A DNA stretch of 39,204 nucleotides from Discostella pseudostelligera (GCA_036940085.1 JALLBK010000084.1:1-39204), one strand, 5' to 3'; positions 13,201 to 25,429 are shown, numbered from the stretch's first letter. Translations and numbers: made by a program. Notes: a model not told the origin generated them from the sequence alone.

Positions 13201-15428
13201 AGGGCCTTCCGTCGGACTCTCTAAGTCTTGAAAATGGCGTAATTTTGGATCGTTGCGTTCGTTTTCCGCTCATAATTGATCCCGCTGGTCATGCCATCGA
13301 TGTGAGTATTGAGTAGCGTATTCTGGAAAGACTCTTTGGGTTCTAAGTGTCTCACATTTCATCTAACTCTTTTGCTTGATTGGTCAGTTTGTCATGAACA
13401 AGTACAAAGACGAAAAGATCCAAAAAACTTCATTCCTTGACAATTCATTCATGAAGACGCTCGCTGGAGCAGTGCGTTTTGGAACCACACTTCTTGTAGA
13501 AAACGTGGAGAAGCTTGATCCTGTATTAAACCCTATCTTAAACAAGGAAATACAGAGAACTGGTGGTCGGAACCTTGTTAGAATTGGAACTGAAGAGGTC
13601 GATTACAGCCCCAAATTCAATATTATCCTCACTACGAAGAATCCTGCCGTCAAGTTAACCCCCGATATTTGTTCTCGTGTGACGCTGATCAATTTCACGT
13701 AAGTCTTTGATGGACTTAATTTTTGCACCATCGGATCATCACCTATTAATTTATGAATGATTTACGTACAGCGTAACACCGGCAGGCCTAAAGAGCCAAA
13801 GTCTAAGTCGGATTTTGGAGTGCGAGAGACCAGAAATTGAGAAGCAGAGGAATGATATTCTCAAGCTACAAGGCGAACAGAATGTAAAACTACGAGGTTT
13901 GGAAGAGCAAATGTTGAGAGAAATAAGTACTGTCAAGGGGAGCATTCTCGATGATGATCGTGTTGTTGCGGGTATGGAGCGACTGATGACGGAGGGTGCC
14001 CAAGTGGAAGAACAGATAGCGAAAAGCGCCGAGGTCATGGCAGAGGTAGAAAGGTCAATTGGCACATTCGAGCCGTTATCTCTCATCTGCAAGCAACTGT
14101 TTGTTTTGCTTGCAGGTATGAGGGAGCTCGATTTCCTGTACGAGTTCACTGCTCAGTCGTTCATGAGTATATTGTGGACTGTGCTCAAAAGCAACACGAT
14201 CAGTTCATCTGACGGAGGGGAGCGCCTACCAGTTTTGAAAGCAATGCTGTTTCAAGAGGTTGCTTCAAGGGTTGGCCGAGGATTGAAGGCTGAGGACAAA
14301 ATGGTGTTTGCTCTCCTACTCGCCAGAATTGCCACAGGTCAAACCATTATTGATGAGAGACATGAAGCATCGTCTACAGATGAAATAACGTTTTTGATTG
14401 ATCAAGCTTTTGGTGCCGATTTTCCATGGCAAGGAAAGGGCTTGAACAATCTCAAGGATGTAACATTCAAAGACATAACATCAACGGTACCTTGCCTAGT
14501 GTGCAGCGCTCCGGGCCACGACGTGAGTGGCCGGGTAGAGGCAATGGCAAAGTCCGAATCGAAAGAATTACTTTCCATAGCAATGGGTTCAGCTGAAGGT
14601 TACAAGACAGCTGAAACGTTCATTGCAACTGCGTCGAAAAGAGGTACTTGGGTAATGTTGAAGAACTGCCACCTGTGCGCTGAATGGCTAGGAGACTCTC
14701 TGGTGAAAATTCTCCAGTCACTAAATGCCGTCGCTCATCACGATTTCCGCATTTTTATCACTAGTGAAATTAGCCCCAAACTCCCAACGGCTCTCCTTCA
14801 GATGAGTGATGTTATTGTAGCAGAATCTCCCACTGGTATCAAGGCATCATTATCTCGATTCTTCTCTAGCGTGTCAAGCGAAAGATTCCGCGACAATGTT
14901 CGAAACCGACTTTATTTGATCCTCGGTTGGGTCCATGGTGTCATCCAGGAGCGCCTCCGTTTTATGCCTACCGGGTGGAGTGAACAGTACGAATTCACCG
15001 AGGCAGATGCTATTCATGCCCTTGATGTCATTGATTCACTGGTGGACGAGGCATGCGGTAAAAAGCAAAATCTAGACCCCGAAAAGCTCCCATGGGAGGC
15101 AATCCGAGCCACTCTGTGCAAAGGCGTGTTTGGCGGCAGAATCACCAATGATTCTGATCAAGAAATTCTTGACAATCTAGTGAACCAAGTGTTTGTCCCC
15201 GAAGCGTTTGATGTCGACTTCTCACTAGCGACGGCTGAGGGTGCACCTGCCCTACCGGAAGGAAGCTCGAAAGATGAGTTATTTGCATGGATTGATTCGC
15301 TTCCTTCTCATAATCCACCCACATGGATTGGGCTTGATGTGTCGGCGGAGATTGAACGCGATAAAATAGTGGCCGAGAATGTTGTAAGAAAATGTGGCAT
15401 TGTTACCAGAGCCCTCTCTGACGATTGA
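1243..15428 (+). CDS. DYNC1H1: Cytoplasmic dynein 1 heavy chain (complete, 13 exons)
   Basis: Minus-end microtubule motor subunit. Exons by eye: 1243-3450, 3567-4176, 4266-7634, 7713-7805, 7888-8666, 8738-9036, 9109-10273, 10348-11042, 11117-11744, 11843-12488, 12571-13301, 13388-13698, 13772-15428; all introns GT-AG, 71-116 bp; 13191 nt, 4396 aa. The N-terminal tail carries Ser/Gly/acidic low-complexity insertions (about 40-300), then the tail, then the linker (about 1650). Walker A motifs: AAA1 GPAGTGKT 2068-2075, AAA2 GPSGVGKT 2360-2367, AAA3 GPPGSGKT 2723-2730, AAA4 GDSGAGKT 3068-3075. AAA1 Walker B is CFDEFN. The stalk runs from coiled coil about 3335-3430 through the microtubule-binding head to coiled coil about 3555-3630. 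AAA5 and AAA6 follow. Similarity to animal DYNC1H1, including tail and linker, separates it from axonemal dyneins. Odd points: about 95 residues fewer than animal dynein near 4030-4060, and no C-terminal cap domain. Start is the first ATG giving the conserved frame. Confidence 0.95.
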
Positions 15429-15712
15429 ATATGTGTAGGATATCAGATAATAAAATGATCATCCTGTTATCGTCCACCTCTATGCAATTTCGAGGTGCAC
15501 TCTAGAAAATACAAGTAGATGTAGACCATTTGATTCTTCAAATGTGCTTGCATTCGTCGAACAGAAGTGTCCACGCGATTATTGAGTGACTCAAGGCACG
15601 CCAATACAAAATAGAGTACTACTTCTTATTATATGAAGTGAAAATCTTCGATATTACGAGCAAGATGAGTGACGGAATTGGTCACGTGGCTTTGTCAAGC
15701 CAATGGTATTTA

Positions 15713-18700
15713 TTATGAAGCATGATATGCATCTCTCCTTAGACGTTTTGTATCTTGAGCGAAGACATCAGCGTCATCCGTTTCGTTATCATTGATACCT
15801 GTGGACAAGGAAAGAAAGAATTAGATCGCATCCTTTGACAAAAACAATCCGAGTACATCTCAGCGCACAGTGGAACTCACCCCTCTTATTGTCGGTGATG
15901 TCTGGCGCTACATTGTCATCATCCTCAACATCCTCGGAAATGCAGCCAAGAAATTCACAATAACAGATCTTTTGGTCCGTCTTAGTCATGTCACAAATTT
16001 GAAATGCGAACATATTCTCTCCATCCGACATCAGAGATGCTTCTTCGCGGAAAGCCGAGGGCTTAAAGGTTCCCGCGAGTCTGTGCCTACGGTATATCTG
16101 CAGAAGGAAAGACGATACAACAGTAGAATTAGGAACGGTGAGCAGACACGTAGTACAACACATCGTGCAAAATAATACATACCTCAATCATATTTTGAAG
16201 CACGTCATCGTTCGCCATGTTTTGAAGATGCTTGAGAACATGCGATATAAGCTTATCCATGGTAGTTAATTCATAGGCATTATTGCCCAGCAAATGCATC
16301 ACTCGATCTTCATATTTCCCTCCGTCGGACACGTCAGCCGAGCCAGAACCAGCATCAATCAAAGAGTACACGAGGTCCAAAAATGCCCCGTACCTTTTTT
16401 CTCCCTCGTTGATATCCCCTTCAACCGTGAGTTTTTCAATGTGCTTCCCCAATGCGAGGTCGTTACTGACGGCTCTTGCAAGCTTCTTGGCAACAGTGAG
16501 ACGTCTGATGAGGATCTGATGAAGTCGAAAGAATAGGTAGAGGCATTGTGTACCAATAATTAACTGATCATCTGCCCGTTCCAGTTTCTCTTGGTCGTTC
16601 TCGCGGAGTTGTTCTGTAAGGAGCGAGGGCTCAACAGGAAAGAGGGTGCCGTAAATCGCATCGATACGAAGGTAGGCTGTGCTTGCATCGATTGACTCGG
16701 GAGGAATTGACACTTCGTAAACACCATCCTGCTCAATATATTGGATAATCTTTCCTTCGCCGAATGTCGTCGACACGAATGTTTCGGGCGGAAAGGGAAC
16801 ATGATTAGACTTGGAGAAGTAACCGTTGTTCATAGCAGGCAAAGTATTCGGGATCGTCATCTCTTTCTTGGCTACCTCGCCATTAGCCGTACTGATATCA
16901 TTGTTGGCGTCAACCTCGCTAACATTACAGCTCACAACCTCGTCACCATTACCATTTTCCTTATCTTCATCGTCTGTAGAAGTAATTTCTGCATCCTCGT
17001 CTACTTCAAGCGGCTCGAATGAATCAGTGAAAAACGCTGCAGGACTATGCATCCACGACAAGCTCAGCCCAAACCAAGGTCCAATGAAGTCACACCATAG
17101 TCTGTGGCAGCGTTCTTTATCACCGGGATTGACAGAGCCCCGTTCCAATGCATATGAAACGATACGATAGGCATCATGCTGGGCCCAGCTAGTGTTGTCG
17201 TACCCGAAGCTCATATGTGGTGTGAATAAAGTCCGTGTGGGCAATGGCAACCCCGTTAAATCTACCTTGCGTGGTACTGCGCAGCCCATGGTGACCTCAT
17301 AAAATGCCCCGTGCTCTTCCTTGGCCTTTTCAATACGTGCACTACTCACCACCTCGCCCTCGACTCCATTATGTGCGGCACGATCTTTGATTTCAGCAAC
17401 AAGAGAACGAGTGCTCGTGGCACGCTTGTCGGTAGCACGCCAAGTTATGCTCCGATGATCCAAACTCATGTAATAGTTAAGTTCTGCCAGATCCTTCCAT
17501 TTCTTGTTTAGCATATCACGAGCTGCGCGCCATTCTTCATCCTTCTGTCGTAGACGATTGACAACAATTGGCAAGGCCACCGCAGGGTTCTTGAAGCAGA
17601 GTTCAAGCATTTCATTTCCGTCATCGCCATAGATTCGCTTGATAGCGAGCTTGTGTATGACCCCCAAGACGCGCCCATCGAGAGTATACTGATAAATCTT
17701 GCCACCAAAACCAGCACCATCAGGGACTAACGATTTCTTTACCGACGATCCCTTTGTCAGCAGTAGTTCATTCTCGGATAGAAATAGTAACTCATCAGAA
17801 ATCTTAATCAAGCGGTGCAATGTTGCGGCATTGGAATCGATGCACATGTCGATCTCAAAACGCATGTCTTCGCATTGAAATAGCGTCTCCTCGTATTGAT
17901 TCTTGCGCATGTGTCGAAACGTACTGTTCTCCTCACTTCCCATAGGCAAACTGACCCAAACATCATTCAAAACTTTAGCCTCTGCTTCGGAACGCTCACT
18001 ACATGGGGGGTTGGGATAATCGCGAGGCAATGCGCGGTAACTCGGTGAACAGCGGCGGCAGCGGCTGAAATCAATTTCCGACAATGGGACACTGTGCCAG
18101 GAATCATCGTGTGTTGGTGCATCGGGACTCCCTACTGCGTTAATTATTCTCTTGAACTCCTCAAACAAATCCTTATGCTTGCCCAAAAGTCGTTCGACGT
18201 AGCCCAGCATATCATTCCTTGACAATATTTCCTGGGCGTACATGTCCAAAGTCTTAATGAACTCGGCGTAGGCCTGGCCATCGCGGGAGAATGATGTTAA
18301 CGCTGCCTTAACAAGATCGAAGAATTGACGTTCGACGCCCGCATTGTAAATAAACACTTCTTGTGGGGTCGTTTTCTTGGCGACGACGCCTGAAGCAGAT
18401 GGTCGACGGGTTGATTCGAATCCAGCCTAATTATTGAGAGGAAGAGAAAGTTAGTAACAGAATTGGCATATTCAGCAACAAGCAGGAACCATAGAATCAA
18501 ACTCACTCCTTCCGGTTGCGTCATATCAATAAACTTTTGAGTTCCACTTGGTAGCACTGGTTCCATGCCGGCATTATTTTGTCCCATCTTTCCAACCTTG
18601 GGTATTGCTCCACCGCCAACATTACCAGTAGTACGCCAGCCGGTGGGAGCACTCTTCAACTTCCCATTTTCTACAGATGCATGATGGACTTGAGTCTGCT

Positions 18701-21700
18701 GATGATGTTTCGCCGCAGCCTCGACCGCAGCAGCACGTTGTTTCGCTTCCGCTTCTGCCGCAGCCCTGCTCAGCCGCTCCTTTGCTTGTTCCTGTACCGC
18801 ATCGGGCAAGAAGAAGGTAAACTCCCGTAGCAAATCAGGATGATCCGCAAATAAACTCGACACTTGTTCCAACACTTCCTTGATCCCACGCTGTTCCTTC
18901 TGATATGTGTGTAGAATCTCGAGGAATGTGTGATATATGCGTGGTTGATTCGCAAATCGCTTCTTAATGTTCGTCACGTACAAGATGGCGTGGTCGAATT
19001 CAATTGTTCGTGTCTGCTGCTCTTGTTGCTGGGTCGGTTGCAACCGAATCTCAGGCTGCTTCTGCATAACATCATATGTGTGAGCAATGAGCTGCGCTTT
19101 TTGCTGGACTGGCATGCGATCGAATCCTCCTCGTCCACCTGTCATTGGAGCCCCTCCGCGTCCGCCGGGTGGTAACATGCCTCGTCCAGGACCACCCATC
19201 TGCGGCGGCGGAGGACCACCTCGACCACCACCTGGCATGCCACGTCCACTCGGTCCAGCGGGAGGAGGTCCACGTCCCATCATGCCCCGTCCGGGAGGAG
19301 GAGGGATGCCCCGTCCGCCAATATTGCCACGTCCAAAGGCAGGGGCCGAGTGACCCATTCCTCGCCCCCCAGGATGTTGTTGTCGGGGTGGACCACCACC
19401 ACCACGTCCCGGAGGCATTCCTCGACCGCCCGCTCCACCAGGTCCAGGAGGTGGCTTGTATCCAGGAGTATGGCTATAGCCAGAACACGAAAACAGGATT
19501 TGGAATTGGAAAATTAGCACTCATCAATGAACAACGAAGGACAATCGAATAAAAGAGAAGCATAATATATAACTCACCTCGTCCCCGTCAAGCCCGGTCC
19601 AACAAACACCGGTTCCAAATCTCTCATTTCAATCTTATACCCCTCGGGTAAGAAGGTATTAAATCCCAATATCAAATTATTATATCCATGGAACAAGCTT
19701 CGGACGCGATTGATGACGCCAATGGTATCGACTTCTTGGGCCTTGAAATTTTTCATAATTTCGAGGAATTCATTGTATATGCGTGGCCGATCACCGAATT
19801 CAAGTTTGACTTGATCTAGATAGAGGAGGGCATCTTCGACTTTGAGTTCGCGACCAGTGGGGTGCATTACAGAATTCTGGGTGTTGTTCATGTTAGATAC
19901 TGCGGAGGAGGATGCATTAGAGGTAGTAGTATTGTGGGCTGGTGCGTGAATGTTGCTATTGGCGTTGGTGGTCAGAGACAGCGCCGGAGGTGCCAATGCT
20001 ACCGCCGCGGATGGAAGTGGCGTGGAAACAGGCGCAACCCCCAACTTCGTTCCAGAAGATGGTGCATCCGTCATTGAAGTATTGTAGATGTTGGTACCTT
20101 GCACAGATACTACTGCATAAGTGGTTGCCATCGATGGAGTAAGCTGGTGTTCGATGGAAGTATGTTCCGACAACACATTGTTGGAGGAGGCAGAAGAAGC
20201 AGCCAGGGAAGTTGGTGCCATCACCGAGGATAACGAAGCTGGTGCAGCTGCGGATGGAGGAGGGGGAGGCTGCATCATCATCATGTTGTGCGGAGCAGTG
20301 ACCTCCTCTCGACCTGCAATTTCCAAGGGAGATGGTAGTGCATCCTTCTTCTTTGCACCACCGTTTCCATTATCAACAACGGGAAAACTGCCACCAAGAA
20401 GTGGTTGCGATGGTCTTGCACCAGATGAAGTCTCCACATGAGTATTCGAACCAGCAGCAGTATTGGAGGATGGAGTAGCATCCCTTTCCTGAATTGGAAT
20501 AATAGGAGACTGCTTGGGGAAGATGGGTGCAGCAGTATGAATAGTCGTAGTAGTGACTTCCGATGCTTCCACATCCATGGGCGACACGCCGCTACTACTG
20601 CCATGAGGCAATGTGGTGACAGGTGCATCCTCCTTCGTCGTGTCCATATTAGTAGCGGTAGGTGCATCTGTCATGTCCTTCATCGGAAGCGTTGAATGGA
20701 GGCCAGGAGTAGTTGCATTCTTCGAAGACATCATCTTCCTCTCCTCTTCCATTACGTCCATCATGGGCACATCCTCCTTCGGTACTGCACTGTGCTTCGA
20801 GATATCATCATCCCATTTATCCTCTTGTGAGATAACTTTTGTAGCGATATTCACACTTGAATCCAATTCTACTTGACTTGTTGTAATGGAGGTAGTAGGT
20901 TGCTCTGTCTTGGCATCCGTCATCATTTCCATCTTCTTCTCTACGAGCTCGTCGGTGGTGGCGGCAACACCACCCAGTTGCCCGGGCATTGTGTTGTGAG
21001 TGTTGGTCTTGAAGGCATGCTCGTTCCTAGCTGGTTCCACATGATCATTCAATGATGGCAAAGGTGGCTTGGGATGAATCATTCCAGTCTCCGAAAACGA
21101 TGACGGCGATGCAGCTGTTGAAGGGTGAGGGGCTGCTGTCGATATTGGATGGGGCAATGCGGTAGGGTGCATGCTGTTGATATTAGTCGTCTTTGTCGCT
21201 GCGGAAGTCTCTACATATGATACCATTCCAGTAGAGTTTGCTTCCGTCATTGAAGTGGCAGGTGGCTTCAAAGCCGCTTTGGTTGAGAAACTCGAGGCAG
21301 ACAAGACAGCTGCGTTATTGTCCATGGTTGGAGGAAGGTTATTGTTGTTGTTATTAGCGGCCGCATTTGAAGCTGACGGCGCGCCAGAAATTGGCTTGGA
21401 CGCGGTGACGGATGACGATGACGCACCCGCCGCGCCCTTATGCACCGCTGGACGGGTAAGAGACTCGACATGGTTCGATGGGGTAGAAGCGGCGGCTGTG
21501 CTTGTGGTAGAGTTCATTGCCGACGGATGCAGCAGCGATGGTGCCGCCACCGTCTCCCGGAATGCCGCCGGATTACGAATTTTTGGCGATGACGATTCAG
21601 AGTCAGCCATGAAATCAGAAGGCGTGGCGGCTACAGCGTTGGCCTTGTCTTGATAGGGAGGAGGGATGCTGGCCCCGGATCCGGATGGTGGTGGCGGCCC

Positions 21701-21751
21701 TGCTGCTGCTGCCGTCGAGGGTGGCAGTGGCAGGTTTGGTTCCATGGCCAT
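15713..21751 (-). CDS. SIN3: SIN3 family transcriptional co-repressor (complete, 5 exons)
   Basis: Scaffold of the nuclear histone deacetylase co-repressor complex. Exons on the minus strand: 21751-19578, 19473-18507, 18426-16183, 16097-15881, 15798-15713; introns 80-104 bp, GT-AG; 5688 nt, 1895 aa. Residues 1-640 are Ser/Thr/Ala/Pro-rich and look disordered. PAH1 is at 641-708 (starts [13 protein letters not shown], ends [12 protein letters not shown]). A Gly/Arg/Pro-rich stretch follows at about 731-845. PAH2 is at about 885-955 ([19 protein letters not shown]), PAH3 at about 1076-1140. The HDAC-interaction region lies at about 1168-1270 ([25 protein letters not shown]). A conserved SIN3 C-terminal region follows. 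It is longer than animal SIN3A (about 1270 aa), mainly through the N-terminal extension and the linker. It is convergent with dynein, with 284 bp between stop codons. PAH order and HDAC-binding motifs make the identity firm; the exact start is the least certain part. Confidence 0.93.
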
Positions 21752-23001
21752 GGTGCCGGTCCCTTGTCTTTTGGACTTGTCGCTGCTGTGTGCTGTGTGT
21801 GAAGGTTACACAACCAAAAGAGCGATAAGTGGCAAATACAAAGGAATTAGTACACAAATTTGGCGACAATTTCCCATTGGGGAATCAGTACCAAACTCAC
21901 CTGTCCCTTGTTTCTTCTTTCTTGTGTCTGAATTCAATGAGGCCTTCCCGCCTTTTTGGAATTGAAGGAGCAGCGCGATGGCGAGAGAGATGCGTCCCCC
22001 TCTCCCCTATGGAAGGTGCGGCGGCGGTCTTGACGGTGCGGTCGGAGGGAAGGCGCCACCACCCGTAGCAAAACTGGGTCGGATAGAGGAGCCTGTGCGG
22101 ATGATGAAATGGTGTTGCCGTCACAGGGGGCAAATGATCGGGGGAGGGGCGGATGATGACGACCCTTCGGTGTGTGGTAATATTATCGTCGGCCTGGAAA
22201 TCCTACGAGATTCGACGTAGGAATAGTACAAACCTCGGGGGGACGATGACGACGACGGTGTCGGGGTGTCGAAGTCACCTTGTTGCTGCAGCACCGAGAG
22301 GGGAAATTTCCGCCGGCGTCAATGGGATGGGGTGAATGTTTTGCGGATGATAGTATCAGCGGCGGCTAGTTTGGTGTTGGTGGGGGCTCAGTACGATCGG
22401 GGTTCGGGGCGGATGGTGACGGAGGTGTGTTGGTGTTGTTGTGTTTCACCATCGTTGTGTTGTTTGTTGCTTCATTCGAGAGTGGGCGGGCGGGAGATGG
22501 CACAGGAGTAGGCCACCCCACCCTTCCCAAAGAGGCTTTTACGACGGACAGGCAAATTCATGGAATTGTCTCGAGTTTGAAACGAATACCTGTCCGTCAA
22601 CAGCGTCCCGATGGAGGTGGGGCGGGTGGGCAAGAAGAGTTGATGCGGTCGCTCTCTTTCTCTCTTTTTCTCTTCTGAGGCTTCTTGCCTCTTCTTGCCC
22701 TTCCAATGCGAGATTTGGGTTGGTGCGGAATCAATACGGTTTGTACCGTGTGGTGTCGCCAGAGATCGCCATTGTTCGCCAAGAGAGTCGGCGATTGAAT
22801 ACTTCTAAAAAGCGAGGACCAAAGCTCCACGTAGAAGTACATCCATCTCTCGACTTCGTCTGCATCTATCTTCTCTTACACAATGTTTGGTGCAAGCTAC
22901 TGTACAAATAGTTAATAGAAGAATGATATCAGATTCAATGCGTCATCGCTCGCTCTGTTGTATGATATGAGTATTCCTAGCATTAGCAGTAGTATGGCCG
23001 A
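21752..23001. other. Non-coding region with SIN3 leader and kinase-like gene 3' end
   Basis: 1250 bp between the SIN3 start (minus strand) and the end of the next minus-strand gene. Several small frames exist, but they lack ATG starts or protein-like composition. On the minus strand a CAG-GTGAGT donor at 21900 and a pyrimidine-rich acceptor ending CACACAG at 21793 would define a 108-bp intron in the SIN3 5' leader; this is a guess from splice signals only. Part of the region (about 22330-22500) is G-rich with GGGCGGGCGGGAG. No repeat or RNA gene was recognised. Confidence 0.4.
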
Positions 23002-25096
23002 TCAATGCTCATCGTCTATGCTTCTCTCTCGTTCCTCGTTCTCTTTGATAGCTTTCCTCAAAAAGTCAACTGCATCGAACATGCTTATTCTCTCGTCAGG
23101 ATTATATATCCAGCATTTCTCCATCAGCTCTACCAACTTTTTCTCGGCAAAGCTTCTTTCCTTGTATCGACGATCGACGTATGGGAGGTCACCAGCTATC
23201 AACTTCTTCTGGATTACGTCGTCATCCTCTTGGTCATACTTACAGGATCAGATAAACATGAGACGATGCAGCTGCATAAAATGCAATCAATACAAAATGA
23301 CCGTGTAAACTTACGAAGTTCCAAAGCCCTGTAAGCATAGCATAAATATTATTGCCAAAGGAAAAGGTATCAATCTGCTCATTCAAGTTTCTAGCCGCGA
23401 ACTCCTCCGGCGCCCGATAATTTGCCATAGCAGGACCGTTGTTGAATCTGCAATACTCTCCCTTCACCAAATCCCATTGCATGATTGTAGCTCGATTAAA
23501 ATCACCCAGTTTCAACCGACCATCGGGAGTACGAAGCCACTGACACATCTGAACGTCATCGTGCACGATGACGCCATCCTCGAAGCCATGGAGGTCAGCT
23601 AAACTTTCGGCCATTTCCAATGCATAACCTAGCTTTTGAGTTGCGGTGAAGTTATTAAATGGATGTATTCCATCCTCGTTGCGATGTTCTACCACATCGT
23701 TCCTTTCATACCCCTCGCCAGCGACCATCGCCTCCTCAAATTCAATTGGGACAACTTCTGCCAATGTCGAGAAACCGCAATGTCCGTAAATGTCCATGAT
23801 GCGAGGAGACTTCGTCATGCGTTCCATGATAATCGCCTCTAACCGCATTTCTTGGAAATTTTCATCATCGTAACTATGCTTTGTACGAAGGGTCTTCAAA
23901 ACTGCAGACCGATACCCTTTCACTATCAATTCATTTGTCCTTTCATTGTCCAATATGTCATACTTTTCGCTTGACAATTGCTGCTGCTTCTCACGTGGAT
24001 AGCGGGAGGACCAGATCCATGGGCTATCTTCCATAAGCCACGCGTCTCTATAATACCCAGAATCTAAATATTTGACGTACATTTCATGTCCGGGACGTGG
24101 TTTTGAAGTCTTTTCAGGATCATCATATGATCGACCGACGGCGAACTCATGAAAGTTATTGCACGTTGGAAAATACATGCTGCTGAAGTCTGGACTTATA
24201 CATGCACGCGGACCCTTCTTCTTATCTTCGTTTGCATCGTGTAGTACGTTGATGTTATCATCGTCGTAGTAGTGTTTCACATCTTGATAGTTGGCATCTT
24301 CAATCCATATTTTCTTACCATCCGATCTATATTCAGGATAGCGTCGTTGTTTTATATCTTCTGCCTGTGATTCTTCTTCGGACTCAATTTCATCTGGAAC
24401 AAAAGCACCCGGAGCAATAATTTGATCTTCCTCGTCTTTAAGGATGATACGAGCAAAATCCTCTTTGGTACTAATGGATTGGAACGCCAAACCGCCATAA
24501 TCACCATCCATATTCTTCACCAGAGCAGTCTGCCTAGCATTGGGAAAGGTCCGGAAAGCGATCGGAGCATTCCAATTTTCCAAGTTGATTGATTGAGGGA
24601 TTTTCCCAACTTTTCGTGTAGCCCGTTGTGTTATGATGTTTCGTAATCCTATGAATGGCTTGTCTTGCGATAAAATGTGTTCGTTTGGAGTGGCTATGTG
24701 AGGCTTCCAATTGCGATAATTGATAATTGGAGTATCAGACTTGTGACTTAATCTCGATGACGATGTAAATAAATATCCACCATCAAAGTAATGCTTCCAT
24801 GCGAGCCAACCTAATACTGACAGAATGCTGATTATCCCCCCAAATACCAATCTTCGAGTGCGCTTGATATTACTAATTGATCTCTTATTCCCATACTTGG
24901 CATAATCATCATTCACATTTATGCGTAGGTGCCCTCCTGTATGATTCCATGCATCAGACTGTCGTGGTCGATGTCGCATTTGTCCAGAGGAATAGAGGCC
25001 GCCGCCCCCGTTGCTGTTGATGGTTCCACCATTGCCATTGTGCGTAGGAGGTCTTTGCTGGAGCTGGCCGTTCGCATAGCTCTGGGACGAGTTCAT
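23002..25096 (-). CDS. Membrane-anchored protein kinase-like protein (atypical active site)
   Basis: Exons on the minus strand 25096-23315 and 23238-23002, with a 76-bp GTAAGT...AG intron; 672 codons including stop, 671 aa. Residues 1-80 are polar and Gly/Asn/Gln-rich. One membrane segment at about 81-103 is preceded by KRTRR, suggesting a type II protein. A long region of unknown fold follows, then a kinase-like domain from about 390. It keeps a VAIK-type lysine (VLKTL, about 400), an alpha-C glutamate and APE (about 560, YRAPEE). The catalytic loop is HDDVQMCQW (about 511) instead of HRDxKxxxN, and the magnesium loop is DFN (about 532) instead of DFG. So the catalytic-loop Asp remains, while the Arg, the following Lys and the Asn are changed. 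From memory, diatoms have a family with this signature. Whether it phosphorylates anything is open. It is divergent from the next gene. Confidence 0.75.
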
Positions 25097-25323
25097 CTCT
25101 GGCTAGTAGTCCGGTATTGAAGAATGCGGCGACCCCGGGGAGGTTTCATCGACGTCTTTCCCTCTACCTAGTATTTGGTCAGTGGACTGATCCGCTGCTA
25201 TTGTACTAATACTATCGTCGCAACAACTATGTTCATGGTCGGCATTCGGAGTCGGCATTGTTGCTTTGCTTTTTGCTTTGCTTGGTGGGCGGACGGAGCG
25301 CGGCGGAGGATGACGAAAGAAAT

Positions 25324-25366
25324 AATGGCGGGAACTTTCGTCTTTGGCGGGAAAGATTCCCGCCAT
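25324..25366. promoter_or_regulatory. Inverted E2F-like site in a divergent promoter
   Basis: AATGGCGGGAA begins at 25324. TTTGGCGGGAAA lies at 25343-25354, facing ATTCCCGCCAT at 25356-25366. TGGCGGGAA (25345-25353) and TTCCCGCCA (25357-25365) form a perfect 9-bp inverted repeat with a 3-bp spacer. TTTGGCGGGAAA matches a textbook E2F/DP site. It sits between the divergent kinase-like and unrecognised genes, so it could serve either. A further TTTGGCGGGAAA is at 25666-25677 inside the right-hand gene. Function is inferred. Confidence 0.45.
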
Positions 25367-25429
25367 ATCAATTCAGGTCTACGCGAGGAATAAGACCAAC
25401 AAGCTGCTAGTGCTCCGACGGCTCAGGCC

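Noticed and set aside
20281..20667. Minus-strand 128-codon frame overlapping SIN3 exon 1
   Set aside because: Different frame of the Ser/Thr/Pro-rich SIN3 N-terminus; no domain, and SIN3 frame is supported by splicing into PAH2.
22441..22911. Plus-strand frame of 156 codons between SIN3 and the kinase-like gene
   Set aside because: Starts with TTG rather than ATG, has Trp/Arg/Cys-rich composition of translated GC-rich leader, and no family resemblance.
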